Under the pieces are notes generated by a model. The model saw nothing but the letters and a program-made list of their open reading frames with translations. It ran no database searches and had not been told where the DNA came from. The translations under genes were made by a program, and so were the position numbers. Below, piece by piece: positions 30,833-44,100 of a stretch of DNA of 64,000 nt. The stretch's first letter is position 1. Every line of letters begins with the position of its first letter. Source of the DNA: Limnomonas spitsbergensis (lineage: Eukaryota > Chlorophyta > Chlorophyceae > Chlamydomonadales); the NCBI GenBank assembly GCA_037349105.1, contig JAYJMM010000092.1, forward strand, positions 1,116,001-1,180,000. Reading direction: 5' to 3'.

Positions 30833-33800
30833 CTACGCGTCTAACGTCTGCACGAACGCGACGCCCCGCTTGGTCCAGTGCGCCGCGTCGTTCGCGCTGG
30901 GTATGCGGACGTCCAGCACGAAGTTCGTCGAGTGCCCCGTCGTGGACAGGATGCCTCTCCGCTCGGATGTCTTGTACATCGGGCACAGGTAGTGCTGGAA
31001 CACGGAGAACTTGGAGATCTCCATCGGCACCATCCACAACACCGGCATCGGCGTGAACAACACCTGGGGGTGAGGCGGGGCGGGGTGGGACGGGTCAGTG
31101 GTGCTGTCCACGGCAATTTTTATTTTATCGAGTTGTTTACCACTATCAGCGCCAGTTCAGCTACACAGTGGTCCTTGGCTCTTTCTGTTGCCAGCCCTGC
31201 TGCATGGGACACCGGCCGGAGGCCGGTCCATGTTTGGTGGGAATCGGCCCAGGGGTGGCCTGGGGGCGGCCCAGCAAAGGAGGTCCAGTAAAACCACTGA
31301 TATAAAGCTACAAAAACAGGGAAAGTTAATATTTGTCACTAGCCCGTACTCCGTCTGTCCCCAGTCAGATCCAGTCAGATCCAGTCAGGCGGTTCAGATA
31401 AAAAAGAGAAATTTAAGTCCAGATACAGTCAGATCCAGCCAGAACCCATCGGGCAGTGCAAAACAGGAAGACAGAGAAGTTAATGCAGGTGGATGCAATG
31501 CTCCCAGGGTTCCGGGTTCATTGGTCCAGGTTCAGGGTTCTGGTATGTTCTGGTTTCAGGTTTCAGGCTTCAGGGTTCAGGGTTCCAGGTTACGGCTTAA
31601 GGCCATCTCTCACCTTAGACGCACTCTCATCCAGCACGTGCGTCTCGGGGTTCAGGGTTCAGGGTAATGGGTTCAGAGTTACGGCTTTAGGCCATCTCTT
31701 ACCTTGGGCGCACTCTCGTCTAGCACGTGCGTCTCGTGGTTTCAGCGCGCGCCCTCCAGGAAGGGTTTGGGGTCTAGGGTCTAAGGTTGCGGCTTCATGC
31801 CCCTGCATCTCTCACCTTCGGCGCACTCTCGTCCAGCACGTGCGTCTCATGGTTCCAGCGCGCGCCCTCCAGGAACAGTCCACGGCAGTACACGCCATCC
31901 GGGGGCGGCTCCGAGCAGTCCCCCTCGCCGTCCTTGACCACAAAGTCAAAGTCGATGTGGTCGATCGGGATCTTGAACTTGCGGGCGTAGTTCTGCTTGG
32001 CGCCCGTGAGGAAGGCCTGCGGGGTATCGGTTAATAACAGGGCCTAGTTAGCCATAGGCATGGGGACAGTCCAAGGGCAAGCAACGGGATATATCAGTTA
32101 GGTACAGCAAGGATCAGTTAGGTAACGGGATATATCAGTTAGGTACAGCAAGGATCAGTTAGGTAACGGGATATATCAGTTAGGTACAGCAAGGATCAGT
32201 TAGGTAACGGGATTTACCAGTTAGGTACAGCAAGGATCAGTTAGGTAACGGGATATATCAGTTAGGTACAGCAAGGATCAGTTAGGTAACGGGATATATC
32301 AGTTAGGTACAGCAAGGATCAGTTAGGTAACGGGATTTACCAGTTAGGTACAGCAAGGATCAGTTAGGTAACGGGATATATCAGTTAGGTACAGCAAGGA
32401 TCAGTTAGGTAACGGGATATATCAGTTAGGTACAGCAAGGATCAGTTAGGTAACGGGATATATCAGTTAGGTACAGCAAGGATCAGTTAGGTACATGGAT
32501 CAGTTATTGGGATATATCAGCTAGGTACAGTTAGGGTTTAGGATTTAGGGCTTGCAAGAGTCGATAGTTTAGGGTCTATGGTTGAGGGTTGAAGGTTTAC
32601 CTGCGTGAAGAAGAAGCTACTGATCCAGTAGGGTTAAGGGATTAGGGATTAGGGATTAGGGTTTAGGGTTTAGGGTTTACCTGCGTGAAGAAGAAGCCAC
32701 TGATCCAGTACACTGTCGGCGCGCCCCGGTCGATCCAGCCCTGGAAGAAGTGGATGCGCTCCATCACCTCCTTGACGTAGGAGCCCAGAGGCTTGAGGGA
32801 GGGGAAGCTCTTCTTCAGCCACAGTGCAGGCACCTTGCCGTCAAAGAGGGCTCGGCCGACCTGAAAGGGGAGGGGCGGGGGGCGGGGGGTGGGGGGCGGG
32901 GAATTAGAGGCCGTGAAGTGAAGGGGGAAGGGGGCGGGGGGTGGGGGGCGGGGAATTAGAGGCCGCCCTGAAGGGAAAGGAGGAGGGGGGGGGGGGGGGG
33001 CGGGCAATGAGCGGTGGGAGGGGAGTTACAAGCTGAGATTTAAACGGATGGTCTTAGATTTAGTCATGTACTGGGTTGACCGCGCTGCATAGACAGTACA
33101 CAGATGTCCCGGCACAGTCAACCTCTACCGGCATATGTGCAGTACACTTGTACCAACACGTGTTGAACATGTGTAGTACACATGTGCAGTACACATGCAA
33201 GGACTGGTACGCACATGCAGGGCAGTTGTACATCAGCGCTCCTTAGTCTGTACCTGATCTAGATATATCCATACCTGATCTAGATCCGAGCTCATGAGCG
33301 CCAGCCCCTTGACGGCCTTGCCCAGATTGATGAGCGAGCTGCGGATGACGCTCAACAGCGCGTTGAACCGCACCAGCTCCTGGGAACGGAGTTGAGTAAC
33401 GTGGGGCAGGGATAAGGGCTGAGAAATGATGAGCGAGCGAGCTACGGACGACGCTCAACAGCGCGTTGAATCGCACCAGCTCCTGAGAGCGTAGTTGAGA
33501 GTTGCAGGGTCTAGAAGTGAAAGGGGAGAGAAAGGAGAGTGAAAGAGGGTTGAAAGGGTAAGAGCTGAGGGTTGAGCCGGATGGGACTACTGTACCATGG
33601 TAGCACAATACAGCAGCATACGCTACACTGCGGCAAAAAACGGCATTGGTTTAGCTGGATTGTGCGACCCAGAGCTGAAGCGTCCTACAACAACACAATG
33701 TTTATGCTATTGAAGCAGTCCTGAGGGCACCCCTCCTTCAGGGTTTTAGTGTGAAGGGTTTAGGGTTCATGGTTTTAAGCACGCACCTGCACCAGCACGG

Positions 33801-36800
33801 TGTTCATGCTGTTGAAGTAGTCCTGGGGGCACTTCTCCTCGACCATCTCAATGTCAAAGTTGGGCGGCAGTCGCTCCAGGATGTCGCCCGCGACCTCCCC
33901 GAGGGTCTCCTCAAAGCTCTTGCCGCCAGCGGAAGCCTCGCGACTCTACGCGGAGAAGATACGGGTGAAGATTGATAATTGGGGGGGATTGGGATACAGA
34001 TTGATGGGTGGGGGGGTGGGGGGGGAATGGGGATAAAGATTGATCATGGGGATAGATATTGGTTAGGCGGAAATAAGTGCTTGCAAATTTTATGCCAAGT
34101 ACATGCCAAAGTGTAGGGTTAAGAACAAACTAAGCCTTGACCTCTCAGCTATCCCACTCTCTCTCTCTCTACCACCCTTGCTCCCACCCCTCTATCCCCC
34201 CCTCCACCCCTCATTCCTCGCCCCCCTTGCCTCACCCCTCTGTCCCCTCTCCCTTGCCTCACCTGAGTGAGCATGATCGAGTCTAGCAGCAGGTTAGTCT
34301 CCTGCAGGTCCTTTGTGATGTCGGCATTCTCATGCATTCCAAACACCTCCGGGAGGGGGATCAATGGCAGAGTGTTGATGTAGTCAAGATAGCCCCTGAG
34401 AGGCCAGGAAGGGGAGGGTGGGGGGATGTGAGGGGAGGGAGGGCAAGGGGGGGAGGGCAGGGGGGGATGTTGGGGGTGGTGAGGGGAAAGGGTGGGGGGA
34501 GATAAGGGGAAGGAGGGTGCGAGGGGGTGAGGGTAGGAACAGGAAGGGGGGTGGTGGGTCCTCATGCATGCACACTAATTCTTCACACACCACCACTTAA
34601 ATCCACACTTCACCATTCTTATTCCACACACTTGCATCGTTAACGTTACTTACTTGTAGTCTGTATGTGGCGGCGAGAAGTACAACGCGCTTGGGCTGAA
34701 CTTGTACTCCGGGTCGTGCACCTGAGCAGATTAAACATAAATTGCAGGACACATGTAATTGCAGGGCAGTGCAATATATCGCTACCGGGCAGCCTAAAGA
34801 AGCGCCCGGCGGTACAATGTTCAGCGGCTGGGCGGTACAATGTTCAGCTCCTAAATAGTACAATATTAAGCGCCTGGGCAGTACGATCTTTAGCGGCTGG
34901 GCAGTACAAAGCAGCGCTGGGTAGAGGAAGTAGTAGGTTTAGGGCTGAGCAGCATTAGCACCTGCTTGGTGTACCGCATGCAGTACGCTACTGCTGCTAG
35001 GCAGTACGCTACATTCATTGCGTAGTACATGCAGTACCGTACCGCTGCGGTGGGCAGTACACTAGCCCTACCTGCTTGGTGTAGTACGTGCTCAAGATGG
35101 TCATGAGCGTCGACCGGTCGTGGCCATCCGTGACCTTCCCTCCGTAGTTGCACTCGCCAGCCGTGTAGCTGAGCGTCTCGTACGGGATGTCCGGGTACTC
35201 GTCGAGGAACATCTTGATCTGCCGCACGCTAATGCGCAGGTCGTTCTCGTTAAACTCGTACGGGATGTTCCAGCCAATGGGACCAAACTTGCGGCGCTCC
35301 TACGCAGGAGCACGGGGGTATGGTTCAAGGTTAGGGTTCAGGGTCCAGGGTTTAGAAACCCTAAGGGTGCAGGGGGTCAGGGTCCAGGGTTTAGAAACCC
35401 TCAGAATGCAGGGGGTCAGGGTCCAGGTTAGGGTTCAGGGTCCAGGGTTAAGAAACCCTAAGGATGCAGGGGGTCAGGGTCCAGGTTAGGTTTCAGGGTA
35501 CAGGGTTTAGAAACCTTAAGGATGCAGGGGGTCAGGGTCCAGGGTTTAGAAACCCTAAGAATGCAGGGTTCAAAGGTTTAGGAGTACAAACAAAACAAGG
35601 CAGGACTTAACCATGATGGTTATAAATTGCCCAAACACTTGAGCGGATGATATTCTGTTTAGGCGAGATGCTTTCTAAAAGGATAATTTGTCTACGTGAT
35701 GCTGTCTGAAATTATAATTATTTTTTGCTGAAAATATCTTCTGCCCAGGACTGTCCAAGCGTACATCATCCGTTTACCTGAACGATGGAGTGGAAGAAGG
35801 CGAGGCCGAACAGCATCTTCTTGAACTGAGGGTCCTTGGTGCAGCCCTCAAAGAACTCGGGGTTGCTGATGATAGAAAAGAGTGGGGGAAAGAGTGGGAA
35901 ATAGAGAGGGAATTAGAGGTTACTTTTAACAAACAAGAGTGGGAAAGCATTCTTGAACTGAGGGATCTTGGTGCAGCCTTGACAGAATCCGGGGTTGCTG
36001 ATGATAGACAAGAGTGGGGAAAGAGTGGGAGTTCAGGGATAATCTTTTAAGACATCAAGGAAGAAGAGAGGGAGTCAGGGGTTGCTATTTACAGGAAAGA
36101 GGAGGAAAGAAGGGACGCGTGGCACATGACTCACCTGATGGGGTCCGAGGTGTATGTGCGCAGTAGACCTGCACGTAGGCCCTTGGGCGCCTCGTTGGTC
36201 ATCTTGATGCCGTTCTCGAGCACCGCAATCGGGAAAATGGGGCTAGGGTAACTGGTCAGCCACATTCGGAAGTTGCGATGAACCTAGCGAGTAGGTAGAG
36301 AGTGGTGTTGGGGAGGGGCGCACATGGTCTATATACAGTTCAATTCATCAAGCAGATATTCAATTATTAAAACAATCGAATATTGATGTTTCAATCAAGC
36401 TGATGTGTGAATATTTTGCTTTGACAGTTTTCATTATGATTTCATGAAGGACCAGCAGATGGGCTGATCGGTTTTAATCAGAATCCCAGCAACGGGCAAA
36501 AGCAAATAATGTTTCAAGTTTGAAGCTTGGCACAATCCAAAGGTCAGCTATTCAGGGCAATCCTCATTTGGACGGAGAATCTAACCGAAGGCGTGGGCAA
36601 TTTCAAATTTAAAGATAATTCAACCAAAGGAATGGGCTTTCTGATGTTAAGTTCACAATCCAGCCAAACAAATGGCAGCCATGCTGCATCTGAAAACCCT
36701 GAGCCTAAAACCCTAAAACCTTAAATCTTACCCCCCCCACTCTCCCAAGACCCCAAGACTCTAACTACCAGACCGAATCACCAAACCATCTTGGCCATAC

Positions 36801-39800
36801 AGATAGAGTACGCAGCCCCCTCCCCCTTCCCACCTCCCGCCCACCTCCCCCCACCTTCCCCCTTCCCCTTCCCCCCCCCCCTTCCCCTCCACCTCCCCCC
36901 CCTTCCCCCTCCCCCTCCCTTCCCCCCACCTTCCCCTCCACCTCCCACCCCTTTCCCCTCCCCCTCACCTTCCCCTCCACGAGCTGCTGCTCGCAGATCA
37001 GCTCCAGCTGCGGCAAAAAGCTCTTAGCCAGGTGGCAGTTCTGCAGCACGACCCAGAAGCCCTCCCTGGCTCCCTCATCGATCCACTTCTGTGCGACTGG
37101 GCCCTGGCCCTGGCCCAGCGAGACAGTCTCCACTCGGACGCCCTGTGCACGCGACGCCAGTCCGTGTCATGCAACAGCTGGCAACAGGGTGCAACATTTG
37201 GCAAAAACAACGTTGTACCAGGCGATGTAGTTTTGCAGCACCTGGCAGCAGAGTGCTACACCTGACAACAAATGGCGTTACCAGGCGCTGTTGTTGCGCG
37301 CAACATTTGGCAGCAGAGTGCAACACCTGGCCAAACCTTTGTGCCACCAGGCGACGTAGTTGTGCATCATATGGCAACAGAGTGCAACACCTGGCAACAA
37401 ATAATGACACCTGGCAATGGTGTCATGCAACATCTGGCAATTGAGTGCAACATCTGGCCGCACAACGTGCCACACAGCGATTTCGTTATGCAACAGCTTG
37501 CTCAACTATGTCCATCTAGAGGATCCAGTACCTCCGACTCAGCACGTAGATCCGATCCACAAGATCTGAATCCACACGGTAGATCCTATCCACAATATCA
37601 GAATTCAGCACGGTAGATCTGATCCACCCCCCCGGCTATATTCGGCTGCAATACAATCCGTCAGATCCAGTCGGGCATCTGATCCACTAGATCTGTTCCG
37701 ATCCACCAGATCTGATCCGCTAGATCTCAATCCGGCCCCAGATCGTACTTTGTCATCGGCAAACTTAAGCAGAGATGCCATAGGGCCCGAGAATCACGTC
37801 CAGCTACTTTCAAAAAGTCAACAAAGTCAACATACGTCAAGATGATACCATAACTCTCAAACTTCGTTACAAACATTGCTAAATTAAACCATGGGACCTC
37901 GTCATGATATATCTCTTACCTTGTCGTCGGCAAACTTAAGCAGAGACGCCATTGGGTCCGATCCCGGCGACAGTACGAAGATCAGCGGAGTGCACGCGGT
38001 GGAGTCGTTGAACGACGGCTCGATGGCAAACGGCATGGGTTCCACAAAGCGCTTACCCATGGTTTCAGACACAAAGCTTGTCACGGCGGGGACCAGCTGC
38101 ACAGCAGCAAGCATTGAGGAGTGTAGGGCTCAGAGTTCAGGGTTAAGGGTTGTTGAAATGTACAATGGGTGAAGGGGGGAACAGCTGCATGCTAGCAAGC
38201 ATTGAGGAGCTTAGGGTTGAGGGTTGAGGGTTAAGCAGGGGCTGCACAACAGCAAGCGTTGAGAAGTGTGGGGTTCAGAGTTCAGGGTTTAGGGTTGTTG
38301 CAAAGTGCAAAGGGTGAAGGGGGGAAAAGCTTCATACTAGCAACCACCTCAGGTCCTAGGTTATAAGAGTGAAGGGTTTACCTGCTATGGAGCATCAGGT
38401 ACTAGTCCTCACCTTATCAGGCCGCAGCAGCCTCAACACGAGAAAGCGCTGGAAGCAGAGGCTTCTGGCTGGAAGTTATCCAGTTGTGAGGACCAGGGTG
38501 AGGGCAGGCCCTCGTTCTCGGTTCTAAGATTATCAGAGGGAAGGGTTTACCTGTCACAGATCGTAAGGTACTAGTCCTCACCTTGTCAGGCCGCAGCAGC
38601 CTCAACACGAGAATGCGCTGGAAGCAGAGGCTTCTGGCTGGAAGTTATCCAGTTGTGAGGACCAGGGTGAGGGCAGGCCCTCGTTCTCGGTTCTAAGATT
38701 ATCAGAGGGAAGGGTGTACCTGTCACAGATCGTAAGGTACTAGTCCTCACCTTGTCAGGCCGCAGCAGCCTCAACACGAGAATGCTCTGGAAGTTATCCA
38801 GTTGTGAGGACCATGGAGAGGGTAAGCCCTCGCCCTGAGGCTCCACGCTGTCGTAGATGCGCTTCCAGTCACCTAGGTTTGAGGCGATGTGCGCAGCCAG
38901 ACCCTTGAACCTGGGTACAGGGGTTTAGGGATGAGGGTTTAGGGAGTGAAGGGTATCAGGCCATGTGCGCAGCCAGGTCTTTTAAAGTGGGTTAAGTGTT
39001 TGGGGATATAAGGTTCGAGGCCATGTGCACAACCGGGCATGTGTACAACTGGGTCTCAGGCTGAGGATTTCGTGATTTGGCAATAAGCGCAGAATTTACG
39101 GTTATTCCTTAAACCCGAGTGAAGGTTGTTGGGGTTCCAACCTTTAAATTCGAGGGTTGAGGTTCAAAGTTGAGGCGGACGATTTGAATTTGGAAGTTGA
39201 AATTCAAATTTGAGGGTTCAGGTTCAAACTTGAGGTTCGATATTCAAATTTGAGGGTCGCTAGCCTAGGGGCATGAGCGCGTGAGGGCACTTACTTTTCG
39301 CCCATGTCCGACGCGCGGCACATCTGAGGGTCGCTGACCTAAGGGTTGCTGGTCTGGGGGCATGAGCGCGTGAGGGCACTTACTTTTTGCCCATGTCCGA
39401 CGCGCGGCACATCTGAGGGTCGCTGGTCTATAGGGGTGTGCGTGCGGTGGGGGGCACTCACTTGTCGCCCATGTCTGACGCGCGGCACATCTCGCTCCAC
39501 ATCTTCTCCGAGATCCACGATAGGTCTGGGTTCTCGAGCGGCAGGTCACCCATCGCCACGCCGCCGGTCAGCAGGAAACGCAGCTCGGCAGGGTTCATGC
39601 GGCCGTGGTCCATGAGCAGCTTAGAGGCCAGCAGGAACGCAAACAGCAGCTTGTCCTTCTCAAACAGAGATCTGCAGGGTTGAGGGTTGACGGTTTATGG
39701 TTGTTGGTTGAGGGTTGAACGGCAGTTTGTGTGTGGGGGGAGAAGGTTGGGGTTCAGGCTCCGTCCTTTTTTAACAGTGATCTGTGGGGATGATCGGCAG

Positions 39801-41122
39801 TGTGTGCGTCTGGGGGGGGGGGAGAAGGTTGGGGTTCAGGTTTCATCCTTTTCAAATAGGAGCCCTTGAGGGTTGAGGGGTCAGGTACCGCCCTCCACCC
39901 TCCTGCCCTACCCTTCTTGCTCCAATCTCCCACCTGCCCCACCCCCCTCCACCCTCCCACCTGCACCCCTCCCCCACACCTGCAAACGGCCATGTAGAGG
40001 ATGAACTTAAAGTGATGGTTGAGGTCTTTGAGCAGCTGCCCCAAGTGCCACCTCTTACCTTCCCTCGCACTCGCCACTCCCCCCTCCTGCCCTTTCTCCT
40101 TCTTGCTCCAATCTCCCACCTGCCCCACCCCCCCCCTCCCACCTCCCATCTGCCCTACACACACACCTGCAAACGTTCATGTAGAGGAAGAATGTGAAGT
40201 GGTCGTTGAGCAGCTGCAGCCGGACCTCTAGGTCATCGCTCTGTTGACTGTCGGCAATGGCGCGCACAAACAAGTCCACAAACCACCGTAAGCTGCACAG
40301 GGGGAATGGGGCGGGGGGGGGGGGGTGAGAGGAGAAAGGGGGGGAAGTGGAGCACAGAGCAGTGAGGTCGTCGCTCTGTTGACTGTCGGCAATGGCACGC
40401 ACGATCAAGTCCACAAACCACTGCAAGCTGCACAGGGGGAATGAGGGGGAACGAGGGGGAACGGGCGCAAAAAGGGGTGGAGAAAAGGGTGTGAGGGGGA
40501 TAGGCAGATGGGGGGTAGGGCGGGGGGGGGGAAGGGGGGGAAGGGAAGCACAGGGCAGGGAGAGGCGAAAGCCATTGCAAGCTGCACAAAGGAACAAGGG
40601 GGGTAGGGGCAGAGAGAAAAAATAGGGGGGGGTAGGGGGAAGAGGGGGGGGATGGTGGCAGGAGGGAAAAGTCACAAATCACCCAGCAAAGTGGGAACGG
40701 GGGTAGAGTGTGTGTGTGGGGGGGGGGGGGGAAGGGTAGGCGGCAAGAGGTCACAAGCCTATAGAACCGGGCGGGCCGACCTCCACTACGTTTCTTCAAT
40801 AATATTTACGACCATCAGCTGCATGGCGGATAAGGGCTCTGCTATGTAAAAATAAAACCCGTCGACTGCATATGTGTACTGTACGTGCCTGCACTTGTAC
40901 ATCTGTACCGCAGACATATGTCCTGGTACTTCGGGAACGTGTACATGTGTACGACACACACCTGTACTGGTACATTGGGTCGATGTTGGCTAGGTCCGTT
41001 GCTGCGAAGTAGAGGATGGAGGAGTGGTGTGCGACGGGCTTGTAGCCGGCGCGCGCCTCGTCGATCTTCATCTCCGTCTCATCCGAGATCTTCTGCTTCT
41101 CAGAGATCTCGTCGGACAGGAC
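30833..41122 (-). CDS. Dynein heavy chain: AAA6 and C-terminal domain exons
   Basis: 41122-40962 carries [21 protein letters not shown]; 40292-40167 [10 protein letters not shown] (after splicing); 39671-39462 [14 protein letters not shown]; 38096-37920 [20 protein letters not shown]; 37142-36969 SLGQGQGP and [10 protein letters not shown]; 36283-36135 [10 protein letters not shown]; 35865-35072 [34 protein letters not shown] and [11 protein letters not shown]; 34721-34263 [10 protein letters not shown] and [12 protein letters not shown]. The C-terminal domain ends with [32 protein letters not shown] and HWTKRGVAF, then TAG. Confidence 0.94.
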
Positions 41123-44100
41123 CTGAGAGCAGAGGGTGAGGGTGAGAGAAAGGGAGACAGTGAGGGGGGGGAGGGTGAGAAAAGGGGAGAGGGAGAGGGA
41201 GAGGGAGAGGGAGAGGGAGAGGGAGAGGGAGAGGAAGAGGGAGAGGGAGAGGGAGAGGGAGAGGGAGAGGGAGAGGGAGAGGGAGAGGGAGAGGGAGAGG
41301 GAGAGGGAGAGGGAGAGGGAGAGGGAGAGGGAGAGGGAGAGGGAGAGGGAGAGGGAGAGGGAGAGGGAGAGGGAGAGGGAGAGGGAGAGGGAGAGGGAGA
41401 GGGAGAGGGAGAGGGAGAGGGAGAGGGAGAGGGAGAGGGAGAGGGAGAGGGAGAGGGAGAGGGAGAGGGAGAGGGAGAGGGAGAGGGAGAGGGAGAGGGA
41501 GAGGGAGAGGGAGAGGGAGAGGGAGAGGGAGAGGGAGAGGGAGAGGGAGAGGGAGAGGGAGAGGGAGAGGGAGAGGGAGAGGGAGAGGGAGAGGGAGAGG
41601 GAGAGGGAGAGGGAGAGGGAGAGGGAGAGGGAGAGGGAGAGGGAGAGGGAGAGGGAGAGGGAGAGGGAGAGGGAGAGGGAGAGGGAGAGGGAGAGGGAGA
41701 GGGAGAGGGAGAGGGAGAGGGAGAGGGAGAGGGAGAGGGAGAGGGAGAGGGAGAGGGAGAGGGAGAGGGAGAGGGAGAGGGAGAGGGAGAGGGAGAGGGA
41801 GAGGGAGAGGGAGAGGGAGAGGGAGAGGGAGAGGGAGAGGGAGAGGGGAGAGGGAGAGGGAGAGGGAGAGGGAGAGGGAGAGGGAGAGGGAGAGGGAGAG
41901 GGAGAGGGAGAGGGAGAGGGAGAGGGAGAGGGAGAGGGAGAGGGAGAGGGAGAGGGAGAGGGAGAGGGAGAGGGAGAGGGAGAGGGAGAGGGAGAGGGAG
42001 AGGGAGAGGGAGAGGGAGAGGGAGAGGGAGAGGGAGAGGGAGAGGGAGAGGGAGAGGGAGAGGGAGAGGGAGAGGGAGAGGGAGAGGGAGAGGGAGAGGG
42101 AGAGGGAGAGGGAGAGGGAGAGGAGAGGGAGAGGGAGAGGGAGAGGGAGAGGGAGAGGGAGAGGGAGAGGGAGAGGGAGAGGGAGAGGGAGAGGGAGAGG
42201 GAGAGGGAGAGGGAGAGGGAGAGGGAGAGGGAGAGGGAGAGGGAGAGGGAGAGGGAGAGGGAGAGGGAGAGGGAGAGGGAGAGGGAGAGGGAGAGGGAGA
42301 GGAGAGGGAGAGGGAGAGGGAGAGGGAGAGGGAGAGGGAGAGGGAGAGGAGAGGGAGAGGGAGAGGGAGAGGGAGAGGGAGAGGGAGAGGGAGAGGGAGA
42401 GGGAGAGGGAGAGGGAGAGGGAGAGGGAGAGGGAGAGGGAGAGGGAGAGGGAGAGGGAGAGGGAGAGGGAGAGGGAGAGGGAGAGGGAGAGGGAGAGGGA
42501 GAGGGAGAGGGAGAGGGAGAGGGAGAGGGAGAGGGAGAGGGAGAGGGAGAGGGAGAGGGAGAGGGAGAGGGAGAGGGAGAGGGAGAGGGAGAGGGAGAGG
42601 GAGAGGGAGAGGGAGAGGGAGAGGGAGAGGGAGAGGAGAGGGAGAGGGAGAGGGAGAGGGAGAGGGAGAGGGAGAGGGAGAGGGAGAGGGAGAGGGAGAG
42701 GGAGAGGGAGAGGGAGAGGGAGAGGGAGAGGGAGAGGGAGAGGGAGAGGGAGAGGGAGAGGGAGAGGGAGAGGGAGAGGGAGAGGGAGAGGGAGAGGGAG
42801 AGGGAGAGGGAGGGCCAGAGGGTAGGGTAGAGGGAGCGCAGAGAGAGAGTAGGCTGAGGGAGATAAGAGAAAGGAGGAAGGGCAGGGCAGTGAGTACGAG
42901 GCCGATGTTAAGGGTTGAAGGTCGAGGGTTCAGGGTTAATTTTGCTTGACGGTGAGGATAGGGCAGCAGGTACGGGGCAGAGGAGACGAGGCAGAGGGAG
43001 ACACTGCTGATGAATTCTACGTTATAAAATCCAATCGGTGAAATTATGTCACCTTGGAGGACTGCAGGATATTGACTGCCCCTTCGTCTTCGAGGATGTT
43101 GCCCTCGCTGCTACTGAGCACGCGCAGGATCTCGTCCTCAATCTCCTTGAGCTTCTTCTTGTTATCCGCACCCTGCAGCACAGGGCAGGTAGGGGCAAGG
43201 CAATGAGGGGGAGTGTAGCCTCACAAGGAGCCTGTCTTTGTGCCCGGCGCCGTAGCGCAAGGCGATAAGAAGGTGAGGGGAGGAGAGTGACGATGAGTAG
43301 GATTTCATCCGTAGTCTCCTCGAGCTTCTTCTTGTCTTCGTCAGCCTAGAGCGAGACGAGGCGGGTAGGGGCAAGGCCATGAGGGGGGAGCATAGGCGCA
43401 TAGCATTACAAGGAGCTTGTCTTTATCCTCCTCCAGATCCACCAGATCCTCCAGATCTACCAGATCTTTCAAATTTTAGGGCATGACAGGGCAGTTAGAA
43501 GCACGGCAATGAGAGGGGAGCATAGCATCCTTAAGAACTTTTTGTATCCTCCTCCAGATCCACCAGATGTACCAGATCCACTAGATCCTCCAGATCTTCC
43601 CAATCCTCCAGATCCACTAGATATACCCGATCCTCCAGATCCGTCCAATCCTCCAGATCTACCAGATCCTAGAAGGCAGGTAGAGGCAAGGCCATGAGGG
43701 GGGAGCATAGCATCTTAAGGAACCTGTTTTGACCCCCTCCCCCGCCTTGATCCCCCCCCCGCCCTTGATCCCCCCCCCCGGCCTGTTTTGACCCCCTCCC
43801 CTGCCTTGATCCCCCCCCGCCTTGATCCCCCCCCCGGCCTGTTTTGACCCCCTCCCCCGCCTTGATCCCCCCCCCGCCTTGATCCCCCCCGCCTTGATCC
43901 CCCCCCGCCTTGATCCCCCCCCGCCTTGATCCCCCCCCGGCCTGTTTTGACCCCCTCCCCGCCTTGATCCCCCCCCGCCCTTGATCCCCCCCCGGCCTGT
44001 TTTGACCCCCCTACCCCGCCTTGATCCCCCCCCGCCTTGATCCCCCCCCGGCCTGTTTTGACCCCCTCCCCCCGCCTTGATCCCCCCCCCGCCTTGATCC

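Noticed and set aside
40055..40800. Extra dynein exon encoding [18 protein letters not shown]
   Set aside because: A diverged copy of the 5' part of exon 40292-40167; including it would duplicate a conserved AAA6 segment present once in dyneins.
41024..42949. Very long open frames (EG-, RE-, GR-repeat proteins of 560-640 residues)
   Set aside because: They are produced only by the stop-free (GAGAGG)n array on the strand opposite to dynein and lie inside a dynein intron.
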